A stretch of 33,002 nucleotides of DNA from Paracoccaceae bacterium (GTDB lineage Bacteria; Pseudomonadota; Alphaproteobacteria; Rhodobacterales; Rhodobacteraceae), in contig WOUW01000012.1 in NCBI GenBank assembly GCA_009773055.1, forward strand, positions 1 to 33,002, in the 5' to 3' direction. The notes beneath the pieces were generated by a model. That model searched no databases. It was not told the origin of the DNA and saw nothing but the letters and a program-made list of their open reading frames with translations. Shown in pieces: positions 18,005 to 28,980 of the stretch (position 1 is the stretch's first letter; each line of letters begins with the position of its first letter). Made by a program: the position numbers and the translations under genes.

Positions 18005-18780
18005 GCGCCCGCCTTGCGGATGTAGAATTCACGGTGGCGGGCCGACATCTGCCCGGTGTCCATCACGAGGCAGACATCGGTGGTGTTGAAGTCGCGATCG
18101 ATCCACGCGCCGTCACCGACAAAGCCGCCCAGGCGCAGATAGGCCTTGATCAACGCTGGTGTCGCGACCATCGCGGCGCGGCGGTCAAGGTTTGCGACCG
18201 GGATCAGGTCCATCTCTTGCCGGTGCGGGGGCAGCGCGCGGACCCGCATCTCGGGCGGCGCAAGGTGGTTGTGGTGCAGGTAGGACAGCGACTGGGCCAG
18301 GCTGGCAATGTCGGTGCCGTGAAAGCTTGCCGCGCCGAAGAGGATCTCGATCCCCCGGTCGAGCACATATTCCGCCAGTCCGTTCCAGAGGTGGAACATT
18401 GCCGTGCCGCCCCGGTGATCGGCATGCACACACGAGCGGCCGAGTTCCAGAAGCTTGCGGCCCGAGGTAAGGAGGGGGGTCAGGTCGAACTCGGTTTCCG
18501 AATAGAAGCGCCCGGCCGCGGCGCGCCGGTCGCTGGGCAGGACGCGGTAGGCACCGATGACATGGGCAAGGCTGGCAGGGTCGATGCGGCGGTCGACAAG
18601 GATCAGGTGGTCGAAATGCGCATCGAACGCGTCGCGTTCGAGCCCCGCCACGTGATCGACCAGCGGACCGTCGCCGCCCAGCTCCCGGACAAAGACCTGG
18701 TAGCGCAAGGCTTGCGCTGCGGTCAGGTCCTGGGGCGTGGTCGCCAGCCGCACTGCGTAGGGGCTCTCTTCGGCAGACAT
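18001..18780 (-). CDS. olsB: L-ornithine N-alpha-acyltransferase
   Basis: This is a 259-residue GNAT-fold acyltransferase of the OlsB family: LTAAQALRYQVFVRELG, DHLILVDRR, GAYRVLPSDRRAAAGRFYSETEFDL, LLELGRSCVHADHRGG and FHGTDIASLAQSLSYLHH are family hallmarks. It transfers a 3-hydroxyacyl group from acyl-ACP to the alpha-amino group of ornithine, the first step of ornithine lipid synthesis. It is followed by olsA with an ATGA overlap. The first gene of the operon lies leftward from a 130-bp gap in which I see no clear PhoB box or other known operator. Confidence 0.9.
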   Translation of the reverse strand: MSAEESPYAVRLATTPQDLTAAQALRYQVFVRELGGDGPLVDHVAGLERDAFDAHFDHLILVDRRIDPASLAHVIGAYRVLPSDRRAAAGRFYSETEFDLTPLLTSGRKLLELGRSCVHADHRGGTAMFHLWNGLAEYVLDRGIEILFGAASFHGTDIASLAQSLSYLHHNHLAPPEMRVRALPPHRQEMDLIPVANLDRRAAMVATPALIKAYLRLGGFVGDGAWIDRDFNTTDVCLVMDTGQMSARHREFYIRKAGA

Positions 18781-18912
18781 CAGTTTGGTCTGGGACTTTG
18801 TTCAGGGCTTATGGCTGACCTGACTTAGCCATGGGTCGGCAGCTTTGCAACCGTCTGTCGGTTCGCGCGCTTTTGCAGCAATTGCCGGTTGAGTTTCGCA
18901 CGCGAATTCGCA

Positions 18913-19095
18913 CTATGGGTGATTAGTGCCCGCCACCGGCAGAAGGAAGACGCGCCTCATGTCGATCACGACTTTTCCGGCATGTTCAAAGTTCACCGTC
19001 ACCTTGTTGTCGATGTTCGACTGCACCTGACCCAGACCCCAGTCCGCCTGATCCGGGTGGCGCACCAGCATTCCCGGTTCCAAAAGTGCCGACAT
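18913..19095 (-). CDS. DUF3553 family small protein
   Basis: This is a 60-residue protein: MSALLEPGMLVRHPDQADWGLGQVQSNIDNKVTVNFEHAGKVVIDMRRVFL. It resembles the small beta-barrel DUF3553 proteins (PGxxVRHPxxxxWGxGQVQS), comparable with the RNA-polymerase-binding region of UvrD/CarD-type domains. Its function is unknown. ATG at 19095 with GGAAATGTC upstream is preferred over the longer frame from 19128, which would overlap chpT. It is divergent from chpT with only 27 bp between starts. Confidence 0.8.
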   Translation of the reverse strand: MSALLEPGMLVRHPDQADWGLGQVQSNIDNKVTVNFEHAGKVVIDMRRVFLLPVAGTNHP

Positions 19096-19122
19096 TTCCT
19101 GTCCTTTCGCCCGGTGCATCGC

Positions 19123-19719
19123 ATGCAAGACAAGCCCGACCTAGCCGCCCTGATCGCTTCGCGCATCTGCCATGACCTTATCAGCCCGATCGGCGCGATA
19201 GGCAACGGGGTGGAGCTTCTGTCGATGGAACCCGGGGGGGTGCGGCCCGAGATGGCGCTGATCTCCGAAAGCGTGGCCAACGCCAATGCGAGGATACGCT
19301 TCTTTCGCGTCTGTTTTGGCCAGGCGGCCAGTGACCAGCGCATTTCGCGGTCGGAGGTGGCCTCGATTCTGGCGGACCTGGGGCGCGGGGGGCGGATCGG
19401 CTATGTCTGGACAAGCCCGAACGATCTGTCGCGGCGCGAGGTGCGGCTGGCGTTCCTTTTGTTGCAATGTCTGGAAAGCGCCCTGGCCTATGGCGGCAAG
19501 ATCGGCGTGTCGCGGTCCGACCTTGGCTGGACGGTCCTGGCCGAAGCGCCACGGCTGAAAGTTGACCCGGCCTTGTGGGAAGTGCTGACCGAACCGCGCG
19601 CCCCGGCAGAGATCGGGGCGAACCAGGTGCATTTTGCGCTGGTGCCCGAGGAACTTTCGCGACAGGGCCGCAGGCTGGTGACCGAGATTGGCGAGACGAC
19701 GATCAAGCTGACGTTCTGA
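19123..19719 (+). CDS. chpT: histidine phosphotransferase ChpT
   Basis: This is a 198-residue protein. The phosphoacceptor helix reads ASRICHDLISPIGAIGNGVELL with the histidine at residue 17, followed by a second helix (EMALISESVANANARIRFFRVCFG). The C-terminal half is a degenerate ATPase-like domain (REVRLAFLLLQCLESALAYGG; VPEELSRQGRRLVTEI). ChpT carries phosphate from CckA to CtrA and CpdR in Alphaproteobacteria; in Rhodobacteraceae this controls motility and gene transfer agents. ATG at 19123 gives the usual length; the frame open to 18889 overlaps the divergent DUF3553 gene. Confidence 0.88.
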   Translation: MQDKPDLAALIASRICHDLISPIGAIGNGVELLSMEPGGVRPEMALISESVANANARIRFFRVCFGQAASDQRISRSEVASILADLGRGGRIGYVWTSPNDLSRREVRLAFLLLQCLESALAYGGKIGVSRSDLGWTVLAEAPRLKVDPALWEVLTEPRAPAEIGANQVHFALVPEELSRQGRRLVTEIGETTIKLTF

Positions 19720-19722
19720 CCG

Positions 19723-19950
19723 TCACAGCAGATGGCGCAATCGGGTCTGGATGAAGGGAATCACCCCCCAGACCATGCAGCCGACCATGACCGGCACAAA
19801 GACAAGGTTGCGCATCAGAAGGGGCCAGCCGTCAGTCAGCGGCAGGATGATCGCCTGCAAGATGCTGACCAGGGGATAGACCCCGAGAAAAACCAGGATT
19901 GCAAAGCGCAGGCGCGACGGGGCACGGGTTCGGGCTTGATTTTCGGGCAT
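19723..19950 (-). CDS. small two-helix membrane protein
   Basis: This is a 75-residue protein with two hydrophobic helices (LRFAILVFLGVYPLVSILQAIILPL and LLMRNLVFVPVMVGCMVWGVIPFI). The pattern resembles the membrane tail found after some antibiotic-biosynthesis-monooxygenase domains, here on its own. Its function is unknown. It is divergent from the TetR regulator, and two operator-like palindromes lie between the starts, so it is probably the main target of that regulator. It is convergent with chpT, whose stop is 4 bases away. Confidence 0.65.
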   Translation of the reverse strand: MPENQARTRAPSRLRFAILVFLGVYPLVSILQAIILPLTDGWPLLMRNLVFVPVMVGCMVWGVIPFIQTRLRHLL

Positions 19951-19963
19951 GTGAGTCTCTAAT

Positions 19964-20006
19964 GAAACGGTGTGTTCCGTTTATATGAAACGAAACGTTC
20001 CGTTTC
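19964..20006. promoter_or_regulatory. tandem TetR operator-like palindromes
   Basis: Two 20-bp near-palindromes lie 23 bp apart. GAAACG-GTGTGTTC-CGTTTA is at 19964-19983, and GAAACG-AAACGTTC-CGTTTC at 19987-20006 has one mismatched pair. They fill the gap between the membrane-protein start (19950) and the TetR start (20019), where the divergent promoters must lie. This is the usual arrangement of an autoregulating TetR repressor. Confidence 0.75.
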
Positions 20007-20018
20007 GCAAGGGGGAAA

Positions 20019-20657
20019 GTGACAGCGCAGGTGACACCGCAGCAAGAGACCCGGACTTCGGTCGGCGCGCGCCGGTCCGAAGCGACCGAGGCTGCGGTGC
20101 TGGAGGCCTTCGCGACACTTCTCGACGAGGTCGGATATGCTGCGATCACGATGGAGGCTGTGGCCAAACAGGCGCGGGCGGGAAAGGCAACGCTTTACCG
20201 CTGGTGGCCGACCAAGGCGCATATCGCGCTGTCGCTGATTTCGAAGGCCAAAGTCGAGATTGCACCGCCTGCCGGGGTGTCGCTGCGGGACGACCTGATC
20301 GACTACTTGAGCCGGATGATCGGGCTTTGGCGCGGCGATGCCGGGTTGCCGGTGGGTGTGCTGGTGCGGCATTGCTATGCCGAGGCCTGGTCTGACCCCG
20401 AACTGGCGGAGGCGCTGCAGGCCGAACGGCGCGAACGCTGGACCATGCTGAACGACATCCTTCAGGCGGCGATGGCGCGCGGCGAGTTGCCGACCGGGAC
20501 CGACCTTGCCCGCGCCAAGGATTTCGTGATGTCCTGGCCCATCTACCTTCTGATGACCGACCGGCTGCCGTCTCCCGAGGAGATCGCCCGGATGGTGGAC
20601 GACACGTTGGGCGGGCTTAGGTCCGGATCGTCCCGTCACCCGTCACGAGATACTTGA
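20019..20657 (+). CDS. TetR-family transcriptional regulator
   Basis: This is a 212-residue protein. The N-terminal DNA-binding domain is [43 protein letters not shown] (about residues 28-70), a standard TetR helix-turn-helix. The C-terminal ligand domain includes [16 protein letters not shown] and [21 protein letters not shown], similar to the TetR_C_11 type. The ligand is unknown. The start is GTG at 20019 after AAGGGGG. It probably represses itself and the divergent membrane protein. Its 3' end overlaps that of proA by 41 bp (convergent). Confidence 0.88.
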   Translation: MTAQVTPQQETRTSVGARRSEATEAAVLEAFATLLDEVGYAAITMEAVAKQARAGKATLYRWWPTKAHIALSLISKAKVEIAPPAGVSLRDDLIDYLSRMIGLWRGDAGLPVGVLVRHCYAEAWSDPELAEALQAERRERWTMLNDILQAAMARGELPTGTDLARAKDFVMSWPIYLLMTDRLPSPEEIARMVDDTLGGLRSGSSRHPSRDT

Positions 20658-21876
20658 AGCTGCACAGCTGTTCCGCCCCCACAGGGCCGCGCGCGTGCAT
20701 CTTGCCGGTGGCGATACCAATCTCGGCGCCCATGCCGAATTCGCCGCCATCGGCGAACTGGGTCGAGGCGTTGCGCATCAGGATCGCCGAGTCGAGCTGC
20801 TGAAAGAAGCGGTCTGCGGTCGCGTCGTTTTCGGTCAGGATCGCCTCGGTATGCTGGCTGCCATAGTGGCGGATATGGGCGATGGCTTCGTCCAACCCGT
20901 CGACCAGTTTGGCCGCGATGATCATGTCGAGGAATTCACGGCCGAAATCTTCCGGGGCGGCTTTCTTCGTCCCGGGGATCTTCAGAAGCTCGCCCTCGGT
21001 GCGAACCTCGACGCCCGCCTTCAGAAGGTCCTCGATCAGCACGGCACCGTGCTTGGTGTAGAACTGCCAATCGATCAGCAAGCATTCGGCAGAACCGCAG
21101 ATGCCGGTGCGGCGGGTCTTGGAGTTCACGACAACGCGGCGGGCTTTTTCCAGGTCGGCGTCGCGGTCGGCGTAGACGTGGCAGATGCCTTCAAGGTGGG
21201 CGAAGACGGGGACCCGCGCCTCGCGCTGGACAAGGCCGACCAGGCCCTTGCCGCCCCGGGGGACGATGACGTCGATGTATTGTGTGGCCTGCAGCATCGC
21301 CGTGACCATCTCGCGGTCGCGGGTCGGGATGAACTGGATCGCGGTCAGGGGAAGGTTGGCGGATTTCAGGCCGTCGAGCATGCAGGAGTGGATGGCCTCC
21401 GAGGTCTCGAAGCTTTCCGATCCGCCGCGCAGGATGACGGCATTCCCAGCTTTCAGGCAAAGCGCGCCCGCGTCGGCGGTGACGTTGGGGCGAGATTCGT
21501 AGATCACGCCGACGACTCCAAGCGGCGTGGCGACGCGCTGGATGTGCAAGCCGTTCGGGCGGTCCCATTCGGCGAGGATGCGCCCGACAGGGTCCTTCTG
21601 TTCGGCGATCATGCGCAGCGAGTCGACGATGCCGCGCAGGCGGTTGTCATCCAGTCGCAGGCGGTCGCGCATTGCCGGGGTGATGCCCCGCTGGTCGGCA
21701 GCGTCGAGGTCGAGCGTGTTGGCATCAAGGATTTCCTGCCGACGCCGCCAGATTGCGTCGGCAGCGGCGATCAGCGCTGCGGCCTTGCGTTCCGAGGAGG
21801 CGCAGGCAAGTTCCGCCGCTGCCGCGCGGGCTTTGCGGCCGATGTCGGTCATCAGGTCGGTGAACTGGCCGTCCAT
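20617..21876 (-). CDS. proA: glutamate-5-semialdehyde dehydrogenase
   Basis: This is a 419-residue enzyme of normal length. [39 protein letters not shown] is the NADPH-binding part, and [19 protein letters not shown] contains the catalytic cysteine. FMRNASTQF-type and [16 protein letters not shown] motifs end the protein. It reduces gamma-glutamyl phosphate to glutamate semialdehyde, the second step of proline synthesis. ATG at 21876 begins [13 protein letters not shown]; the 10 codons upstream contain no better site. It is the third gene of the obg-proB-proA operon, 82 bp after proB. Confidence 0.96.
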   Translation of the reverse strand: MDGQFTDLMTDIGRKARAAAAELACASSERKAAALIAAADAIWRRRQEILDANTLDLDAADQRGITPAMRDRLRLDDNRLRGIVDSLRMIAEQKDPVGRILAEWDRPNGLHIQRVATPLGVVGVIYESRPNVTADAGALCLKAGNAVILRGGSESFETSEAIHSCMLDGLKSANLPLTAIQFIPTRDREMVTAMLQATQYIDVIVPRGGKGLVGLVQREARVPVFAHLEGICHVYADRDADLEKARRVVVNSKTRRTGICGSAECLLIDWQFYTKHGAVLIEDLLKAGVEVRTEGELLKIPGTKKAAPEDFGREFLDMIIAAKLVDGLDEAIAHIRHYGSQHTEAILTENDATADRFFQQLDSAILMRNASTQFADGGEFGMGAEIGIATGKMHARGPVGAEQLCSFKYLVTGDGTIRT

Positions 21877-21903
21877 GTCGCTCGCTCCATCTTCGTAAGG
21901 GGT

Positions 21904-21927
21904 CAAAATTCTTGAGCAAGAATTCTG
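21904..21927. promoter_or_regulatory. inverted repeat in the proB-proA spacer
   Basis: CAAAATTCTTG and CAAGAATTCTG form 11-bp arms with one mismatch around a 2-base centre, about 30 bases upstream of the proA start. This AT-rich dyad stands out in the GC-rich surroundings. The tight centre suits a protein-binding site better than an RNA hairpin; its role is unknown. Confidence 0.45.
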
Positions 21928-21958
21928 GCCGATTCCCTTGCTAAGGAGTTTCGGTCCC

Positions 21959-24162
<2,204 letters not shown>

Positions 24163-24248
24163 TCAAGCGCGTGTGCCCATTGCCGCAGGGGCCTTGAAGG
24201 CCGGGGAGGGCGGGCCTAGTGTCCGGGCCAAGACGAAGGGGTCAGGCG

Positions 24249-25418
24249 ATGGCGGGCAAGCGCAGCATTTTCGAAGAGGTCGGGGCGGACGCGAAAGCTG
24301 CGCTTGCGCCGATTGGCGGGGGAATTGATGCACGGCCCAAGGGTGCGCGGCGCGGCATCCGGCTGTGGCTGGTGGCGCTGTTCCTGCTGGTTGCCACCAT
24401 GATCGCGGTGGGCGGTTTGACCCGGTTGACCGACTCTGGGCTTTCGATCACCGAATGGAAGCCGGTCACCGGGGCCTTGCCGCCGATGGACGAGGCGTCC
24501 TGGCAGTCGGAGTTCGAGAAGTATCAGGCGATCCCGGAATACCAGTTGCAAAACAAGGGAATGACGCTGGAGGCCTTCAAGACGATCTACTGGTGGGAAT
24601 GGGGGCACCGGCAGCTTGGTCGGCTGATCGGCGTGGTGTGGGCCGTGGGCTTTGCGGGCTTTGCGCTGGCGCGGTCCATTCCACCGGGCTGGACCGGGCG
24701 CTTGCTGCTGCTGGGGGCACTGGGCGGCGCGCAGGGGGCGATCGGGTGGTGGATGGTGTCCTCTGGCCTGTCGGGGGACCGGCTGGACGTGGCCTCTTAC
24801 CGTCTTGCGACCCATCTGGGACTGGCTTTCGTGATCCTGGGCTTTATCGCCTGGTATGTGTTCCTGCTGGGGAGGTCGGAGGCCGAGCTCATGACAGCGC
24901 GGCGGGGGCGGGAAGCGAAGTTGTTCGGGCTTTCGACGGGGCTGATGCATTTCGCCTTCCTGCAGATCCTGTTGGGCGCGCTGGTGGCCGGAATCGACGC
25001 TGGCCGTGCCTTTCCGACCTGGCCCTTGATGAACGGGCAATTCTTTCCGGCGGATGCGTTCTATGTGCCGGATGGGGCAGGCGGCAATCTGCCGGTCTGG
25101 CATGCGTTCTTTGAAAACCCCGGCCTCGTGCAGTTCATCCACCGCATGTCGGGCTACCTTCTGTTCATCTTTGGTGTCGTGGTCTGGCTGCGCGGGCGGA
25201 AGTCTTCCTATCAGGCCACGCAAGGCGCGTTTCATCAGGTGATGGCGATGCTTGTGGTGCAGATGGTTCTGGGCATCGCGACGGTGCTGACCGTGGCGCA
25301 TGTCAACGTCGCCATCACTCACCAGATCGGCGCAGTGATCCTTTGGGTGCTGATCCTGCGGGCAAGGCATCTGTCACAATACCCCGTTGCGGGGTCGATC
25401 CGGAAAGGCACGGCATGA
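24249..25418 (+). CDS. ctaA: heme A synthase
   Basis: This is a 389-residue integral membrane protein of the COX15/CtaA family with about eight helices. Signature pieces are LVATMIAVGGLTRLTDSGLSITEWKPVTGALPP, WWEWGHRQLGRLIGV, SYRLATHLGLAF and VQFIHRMSGYLL, with heme-ligand histidines in the GHR, THL, IHR and THQ positions. It oxidises heme O to heme A for aa3-type cytochrome oxidase. ATG at 24249 is preferred to the in-frame start at 24219. The stop overlaps the next start (ATGA), coupling it to the M32 peptidase. Confidence 0.95.
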   Translation: MAGKRSIFEEVGADAKAALAPIGGGIDARPKGARRGIRLWLVALFLLVATMIAVGGLTRLTDSGLSITEWKPVTGALPPMDEASWQSEFEKYQAIPEYQLQNKGMTLEAFKTIYWWEWGHRQLGRLIGVVWAVGFAGFALARSIPPGWTGRLLLLGALGGAQGAIGWWMVSSGLSGDRLDVASYRLATHLGLAFVILGFIAWYVFLLGRSEAELMTARRGREAKLFGLSTGLMHFAFLQILLGALVAGIDAGRAFPTWPLMNGQFFPADAFYVPDGAGGNLPVWHAFFENPGLVQFIHRMSGYLLFIFGVVVWLRGRKSSYQATQGAFHQVMAMLVVQMVLGIATVLTVAHVNVAITHQIGAVILWVLILRARHLSQYPVAGSIRKGTA

Positions 25419-26884
25419 GCGCGTTCGATGATCTGATGGCGTTCCAGCGTCAGACCGAGGCTCTGGCGCAGGTGGCTGGCCGTCTGGGTTGGGACCAGGA
25501 GACGGTGATGCCCGAGGGTGCCGCTGGCCAGCGGTCCGAAGAGATCGGGGCTCTGGAGGGGGTGCTGCACGCGCGGCGCACCGATCCGCGGCTCGCCGAC
25601 TGGCTGGCAGCGGCGCAGGCCCCCAGCGTGGTGGGCGAGGCACAGCTGCGGCAGATCCGTCGGTCTTACACACGGACGATAAAGGTTCCGGCAAAGCTTG
25701 CCGAGGAGATCGCGACGACGATGTCCCTGGCACAGGGCGTCTGGGCCGAGTGCCGGGCGCGCGAGGATGTGGCGGGGTTTCTGCCGACGCTGCGCAAGGT
25801 GGTGGAGTTGAAGCGCGCGGAAGGGGCGGCTCTCGCCATGGGCGGCGACCCCTATGACGCATTGGTGGATGACTATGAGCCCGGCATGACCGGGGCGGCG
25901 ATTGCGGCAATGTTCGATGCGATGCGGCCCCGGCTGGTGGCCCTGCGGGAAAAGGTGCTTGGAGCTGCGGCTCCGCATGGCGTTGTCGGGACCTTCGGGC
26001 AGGACGCCCAGATGGCGCTGTCGCGCGAACTGGCCACGGTCTTCGGCTATGACTGGTCGCGGGGGCGGGTCGATCTTGCGGTGCATCCGTTCAGCTCGGG
26101 CTCGGGCCACGACGTGAGGATCACGACGCGGGTGTCAGAAACCGACCCGTTCAACTGCTTCTATTCCACGATCCACGAGGTCGGTCATGCGGCCTACGAG
26201 CAGGGGATCAACCCGGACTACCTTCTGACCCCGATCGGGCAGGGTGTGTCGATGGGGGTGCATGAAAGCCAGAGCCGGTCTTATGAAAACCAGCTGGGGC
26301 GGTCCCGCGCGTTCACCGGGTGGCTGTTCGGCCGGATGCGCGAGGTCTTTGGCGACTTCGGGATCGCGGATGCGGGCGGCTTCTACAGGGCGGTGAACCG
26401 GGTGCATCCGGGCTATATCCGGACCGAGGCCGACGAGGTGCATTACAACCTGCACATCATGATGCGGTTCGATCTGGAGCGCGCCTTGATCAAGGGGGAC
26501 CTGCAGGTCGAAGATCTGGAGGCCGCGTGGAACGACCGGTTCCGGGCGGATTTCGGGGTGGCGGTGGATCGGCCCTCGAATGGAATGCTGCAGGACGTGC
26601 ATTGGTCTTGCGGGTTGTTCGGTTATTTCCCGACCTACACGCTGGGGAACGTCTACGCGGGCTGTCTGGTCAAGGCTTTGCGGGCCGAGGTGCCGGGGCT
26701 GGACGGGTTGATGGCCAAGGGCGACGTGTCGGCTGCGACGGGGTGGCTGCGGGATCGGCTGCAGCGGCATGGCGGGCTATACGAGCCTCGGGATGTCGTG
26801 CGGCGGGCCTGTGGGTTCGAGCCGTCGGAGGCACCGCTTCTGGACTATCTGGAAGCCAAGTTCGGCGAGATCTACGGGGTCTGA
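25415..26884 (+). CDS. M32 family carboxypeptidase (carboxypeptidase Taq type)
   Basis: This is a 489-residue metallopeptidase. TIHEVGHAAYEQGI has the zinc-binding HExxH, and the downstream SMGVHESQSRSYENQLGRS supplies the third ligand glutamate, a pattern specific to M32. HPFSSGSGHDVRITTRV and RTEADEVHYNLHIMMRFDLERALI are also family blocks. It removes C-terminal residues from peptides in the cytoplasm. The start at 25415 overlaps the ctaA stop by 4 bp. An imperfect hairpin (CCTGT/ACAGG) follows the stop. Confidence 0.93.
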   Translation: MSAFDDLMAFQRQTEALAQVAGRLGWDQETVMPEGAAGQRSEEIGALEGVLHARRTDPRLADWLAAAQAPSVVGEAQLRQIRRSYTRTIKVPAKLAEEIATTMSLAQGVWAECRAREDVAGFLPTLRKVVELKRAEGAALAMGGDPYDALVDDYEPGMTGAAIAAMFDAMRPRLVALREKVLGAAAPHGVVGTFGQDAQMALSRELATVFGYDWSRGRVDLAVHPFSSGSGHDVRITTRVSETDPFNCFYSTIHEVGHAAYEQGINPDYLLTPIGQGVSMGVHESQSRSYENQLGRSRAFTGWLFGRMREVFGDFGIADAGGFYRAVNRVHPGYIRTEADEVHYNLHIMMRFDLERALIKGDLQVEDLEAAWNDRFRADFGVAVDRPSNGMLQDVHWSCGLFGYFPTYTLGNVYAGCLVKALRAEVPGLDGLMAKGDVSAATGWLRDRLQRHGGLYEPRDVVRRACGFEPSEAPLLDYLEAKFGEIYGV

Positions 26885-27019
26885 GGCGTCCTGTGCCCAC
26901 GGTGGACAGGGATGGAAAGTCGCGTAAGTCCAAGAGGTTGCTTGCGGGCATCAGGAAACAGGTAAGCATTGGCCGCCGAAGGATCAGGGAACGCGACACG
27001 CGCAGGGGATGCAGGCGGC

Positions 27020-28127
27020 ATGGCAGTGTGGCTTCTGGCCCTTGGCCAGACGCTGATCTATGCGGGCAGCTACTATGCGTTCCCGGCGCTGCTACCGGAC
27101 CTTGAGGCGGCGACGGGCTGGTCGAAGGCAGAGCTTGCGTTGGGGCCGACGCTGGCCTTCCTGATCATGGCGGCGCTTACGCCCTTTACCGGGCGGCTGG
27201 TGGACCGGGGACTGGGTGGCGAAATGCTGATCTGGCTGCCAGCGCTTGCCATGCTGGGTGTGGCTGGGCTGGGGCAGGTGGGAAGCCTGGCAGGCTGGCT
27301 GGCATTGTGGGCGCTGATCGGGGTCGCGCAGGCGGGCAGTCTTTATGAGACCTGTTTTGCGTTCCTGACCCGGCGCATGGGTGGGGGAGCGCGGGCGGCG
27401 ATCACCCGGGTTACTCTGGTCGCGGGATTTGCCGGCACGCTGGCCTTTCCGCTGGGGCACTGGTTGGGCGGCGCGCTGGGTGGGCAGGGGGCCCTGATTG
27501 CCTTTGCGGGGCTGGTGGCGCTGGTCGTGCCGATCAACGCGGTGGCGGTGCGGCAGTTGCGGCAACGGGAACGGGCGGGGCAGGCCCTGCCACCCACACC
27601 GCCCGGCACGCTGCAGGCAGCGCTGCGCAAGCCCGCCTTCTGGATGATTGCGGCAAGTTTCATGGCGGTCTACCTGAACCATGGCATCCTGATCACCTAT
27701 GTGCTGGTCCTTTTCGCCGACCGTGGTGCCGAGGCGGGGATGGCGGCTTTGGCCGCGGCGGCCATCGGACCGGCTCAGGTCGTCACTGGGCAGTGTGGTC
27801 CTGGCGGGGGGTCTTCTGTGGCTTGCAGGGGCTGCGCCGCTGTTGATTTTCGTCTTCGCGCTGGCCCAGGGGGCGGGACTTGGCCTGACCTCGATCCTGC
27901 GACCAGTGCTGATTGCCGAGATACTGGGACGGCAGGGATTTGGCGCGATTTCGGGCGCCGCGGCGGTGGCACCGATCCTGGCCTCGGCTGCGGCACCATC
28001 GGTCGGGGCGGCCCTGCTGACGCTGGGCGGGCCGGGGCTGGTCTATGCCGCCTGCTTGACGCTGGCGCTGTTGGGGATGGCGCTGATGGTGCTGCTTTTG
28101 GCCCGTCGTGAGCGGTTCGAGGGGTAG
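27020..28127 (+). pseudogene. MFS transporter with internal frame-shifting deletion
   Basis: The first part (MAVWLLALGQTLIYAGSYYAFPALLPDLE, TPFTGRLVDRG, GRLV..LG loop and about eight helices) is a major-facilitator protein of the oxalate/formate-like type. Near 27780 the frame changes: one reads AQVVTGQCGPGGG and loses sense, the other begins SLGSVVLAGGLLWLAGAAPLLIFVFALAQGAGLGLTSILRPVLIAEILG and ends LLLARRERFEG. Relatives have a cytoplasmic loop of roughly 15-20 residues (A-GRL type) at this point, so a short out-of-frame deletion is likely. The start is ATG 27020; TTG at 26969 is possible. The substrate is unknown. Confidence 0.75.
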
Positions 28128-28148
28128 CGCGCCGGGTCGAAGTCCAAG

Positions 28149-28922
28149 CTACCGGCGTTCGAGGAAGGCCTGGATGCCCTCGGCGGTGTCGGGGAGGAGG
28201 ACGTTTTCCACCATGATCGCGCCTGCAACGGCATAGGCTTGCGGCAGAGGCTGGCCAAGCTGGGCCTGAAAGGCACGCTTGCCAAGGCGGATGGCGGCGG
28301 GGTCCTTGGCGGCGATGGTTTCGGCGAGATTCCGGGTTTCCGCCTCCAACTGATCGGGCGGGGCAAGGCGGTTCACGAGGCCAAGCGCCAGGGCGCGGGA
28401 GGCGGACAGGAATTCGCCGGTGGTCAGAAGCTCGAAGGCCGCACCTGGGGCAAGGCGGCGGGACAGGGCCACGGCGGGCGTGGAACAGAAGAGGCCGAGG
28501 TTGATGCCGTTCACCCCGAAGCGAGCGGTCTCGCTTGCGGTGATCAGGTCGCAGGTGGCCGCCAGCTGGCAGCCCGCAGCGGTGGCGACGCCCTGAACCT
28601 GGGCGACGACCGGCTGGGGCAGGCTGGCGATCTGCTGCATCACGGCAGCGCAGAGGTCGAAAAGCGCCTGAAACTGCGCGCGACCGCCATCTGGAGACGT
28701 GCGGTAGCCCTGCATTTCCTTCAGGTCGTGACCAGCCGAGAACGCCTTGCCCTCGGCCGCAAGGATGACCACGCGGACCCTGTCATCCCCGGCGATCTGG
28801 TCGAAGACATGGGCAAGCGCCTGCAGCATCGCGGTCGACAGCGCGTTCAACGTGCCGGGCGAGGCAAGCGTCACGGTCGCGATACCGTCCCGGACATCAC
28901 CTCTGATCTGCGGGTCGGTCAT
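28149..28922 (-). CDS. enoyl-CoA hydratase/isomerase family protein, ECHDC3-like
   Basis: This is a 257-residue crotonase-fold protein. AEGKAFSAGHDLKEMQG is the first oxyanion-hole segment, and AAGCQLAATCDLITASETARFG is the second. Instead of the hydratase glutamate motif it has GVNGINLGLFCSTPAVALSRRL, the GLFCSTP signature of the ECHDC3 subgroup. It therefore probably does not hydrate enoyl-CoA in the classical way, and the substrate is unknown. ATG at 28922 follows AAAGGGGG and is preferred to the ATG at 28940. It is divergent from the thioesterase gene by 58 bp. Confidence 0.85.
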   Translation of the reverse strand: MTDPQIRGDVRDGIATVTLASPGTLNALSTAMLQALAHVFDQIAGDDRVRVVILAAEGKAFSAGHDLKEMQGYRTSPDGGRAQFQALFDLCAAVMQQIASLPQPVVAQVQGVATAAGCQLAATCDLITASETARFGVNGINLGLFCSTPAVALSRRLAPGAAFELLTTGEFLSASRALALGLVNRLAPPDQLEAETRNLAETIAAKDPAAIRLGKRAFQAQLGQPLPQAYAVAGAIMVENVLLPDTAEGIQAFLERR

Positions 28923-28980
28923 TGCATCCCCCTTTGGCATGACGGAAGTCTAGGCGGGCAGGGCCGGAAGGAAAAGCGGG

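Noticed and set aside
24216-25370. A 384-codon minus-strand frame opposite ctaA
   Set aside because: ctaA has clear motifs and membrane helices; the opposite frame is a proline/histidine/glutamine-rich shadow.
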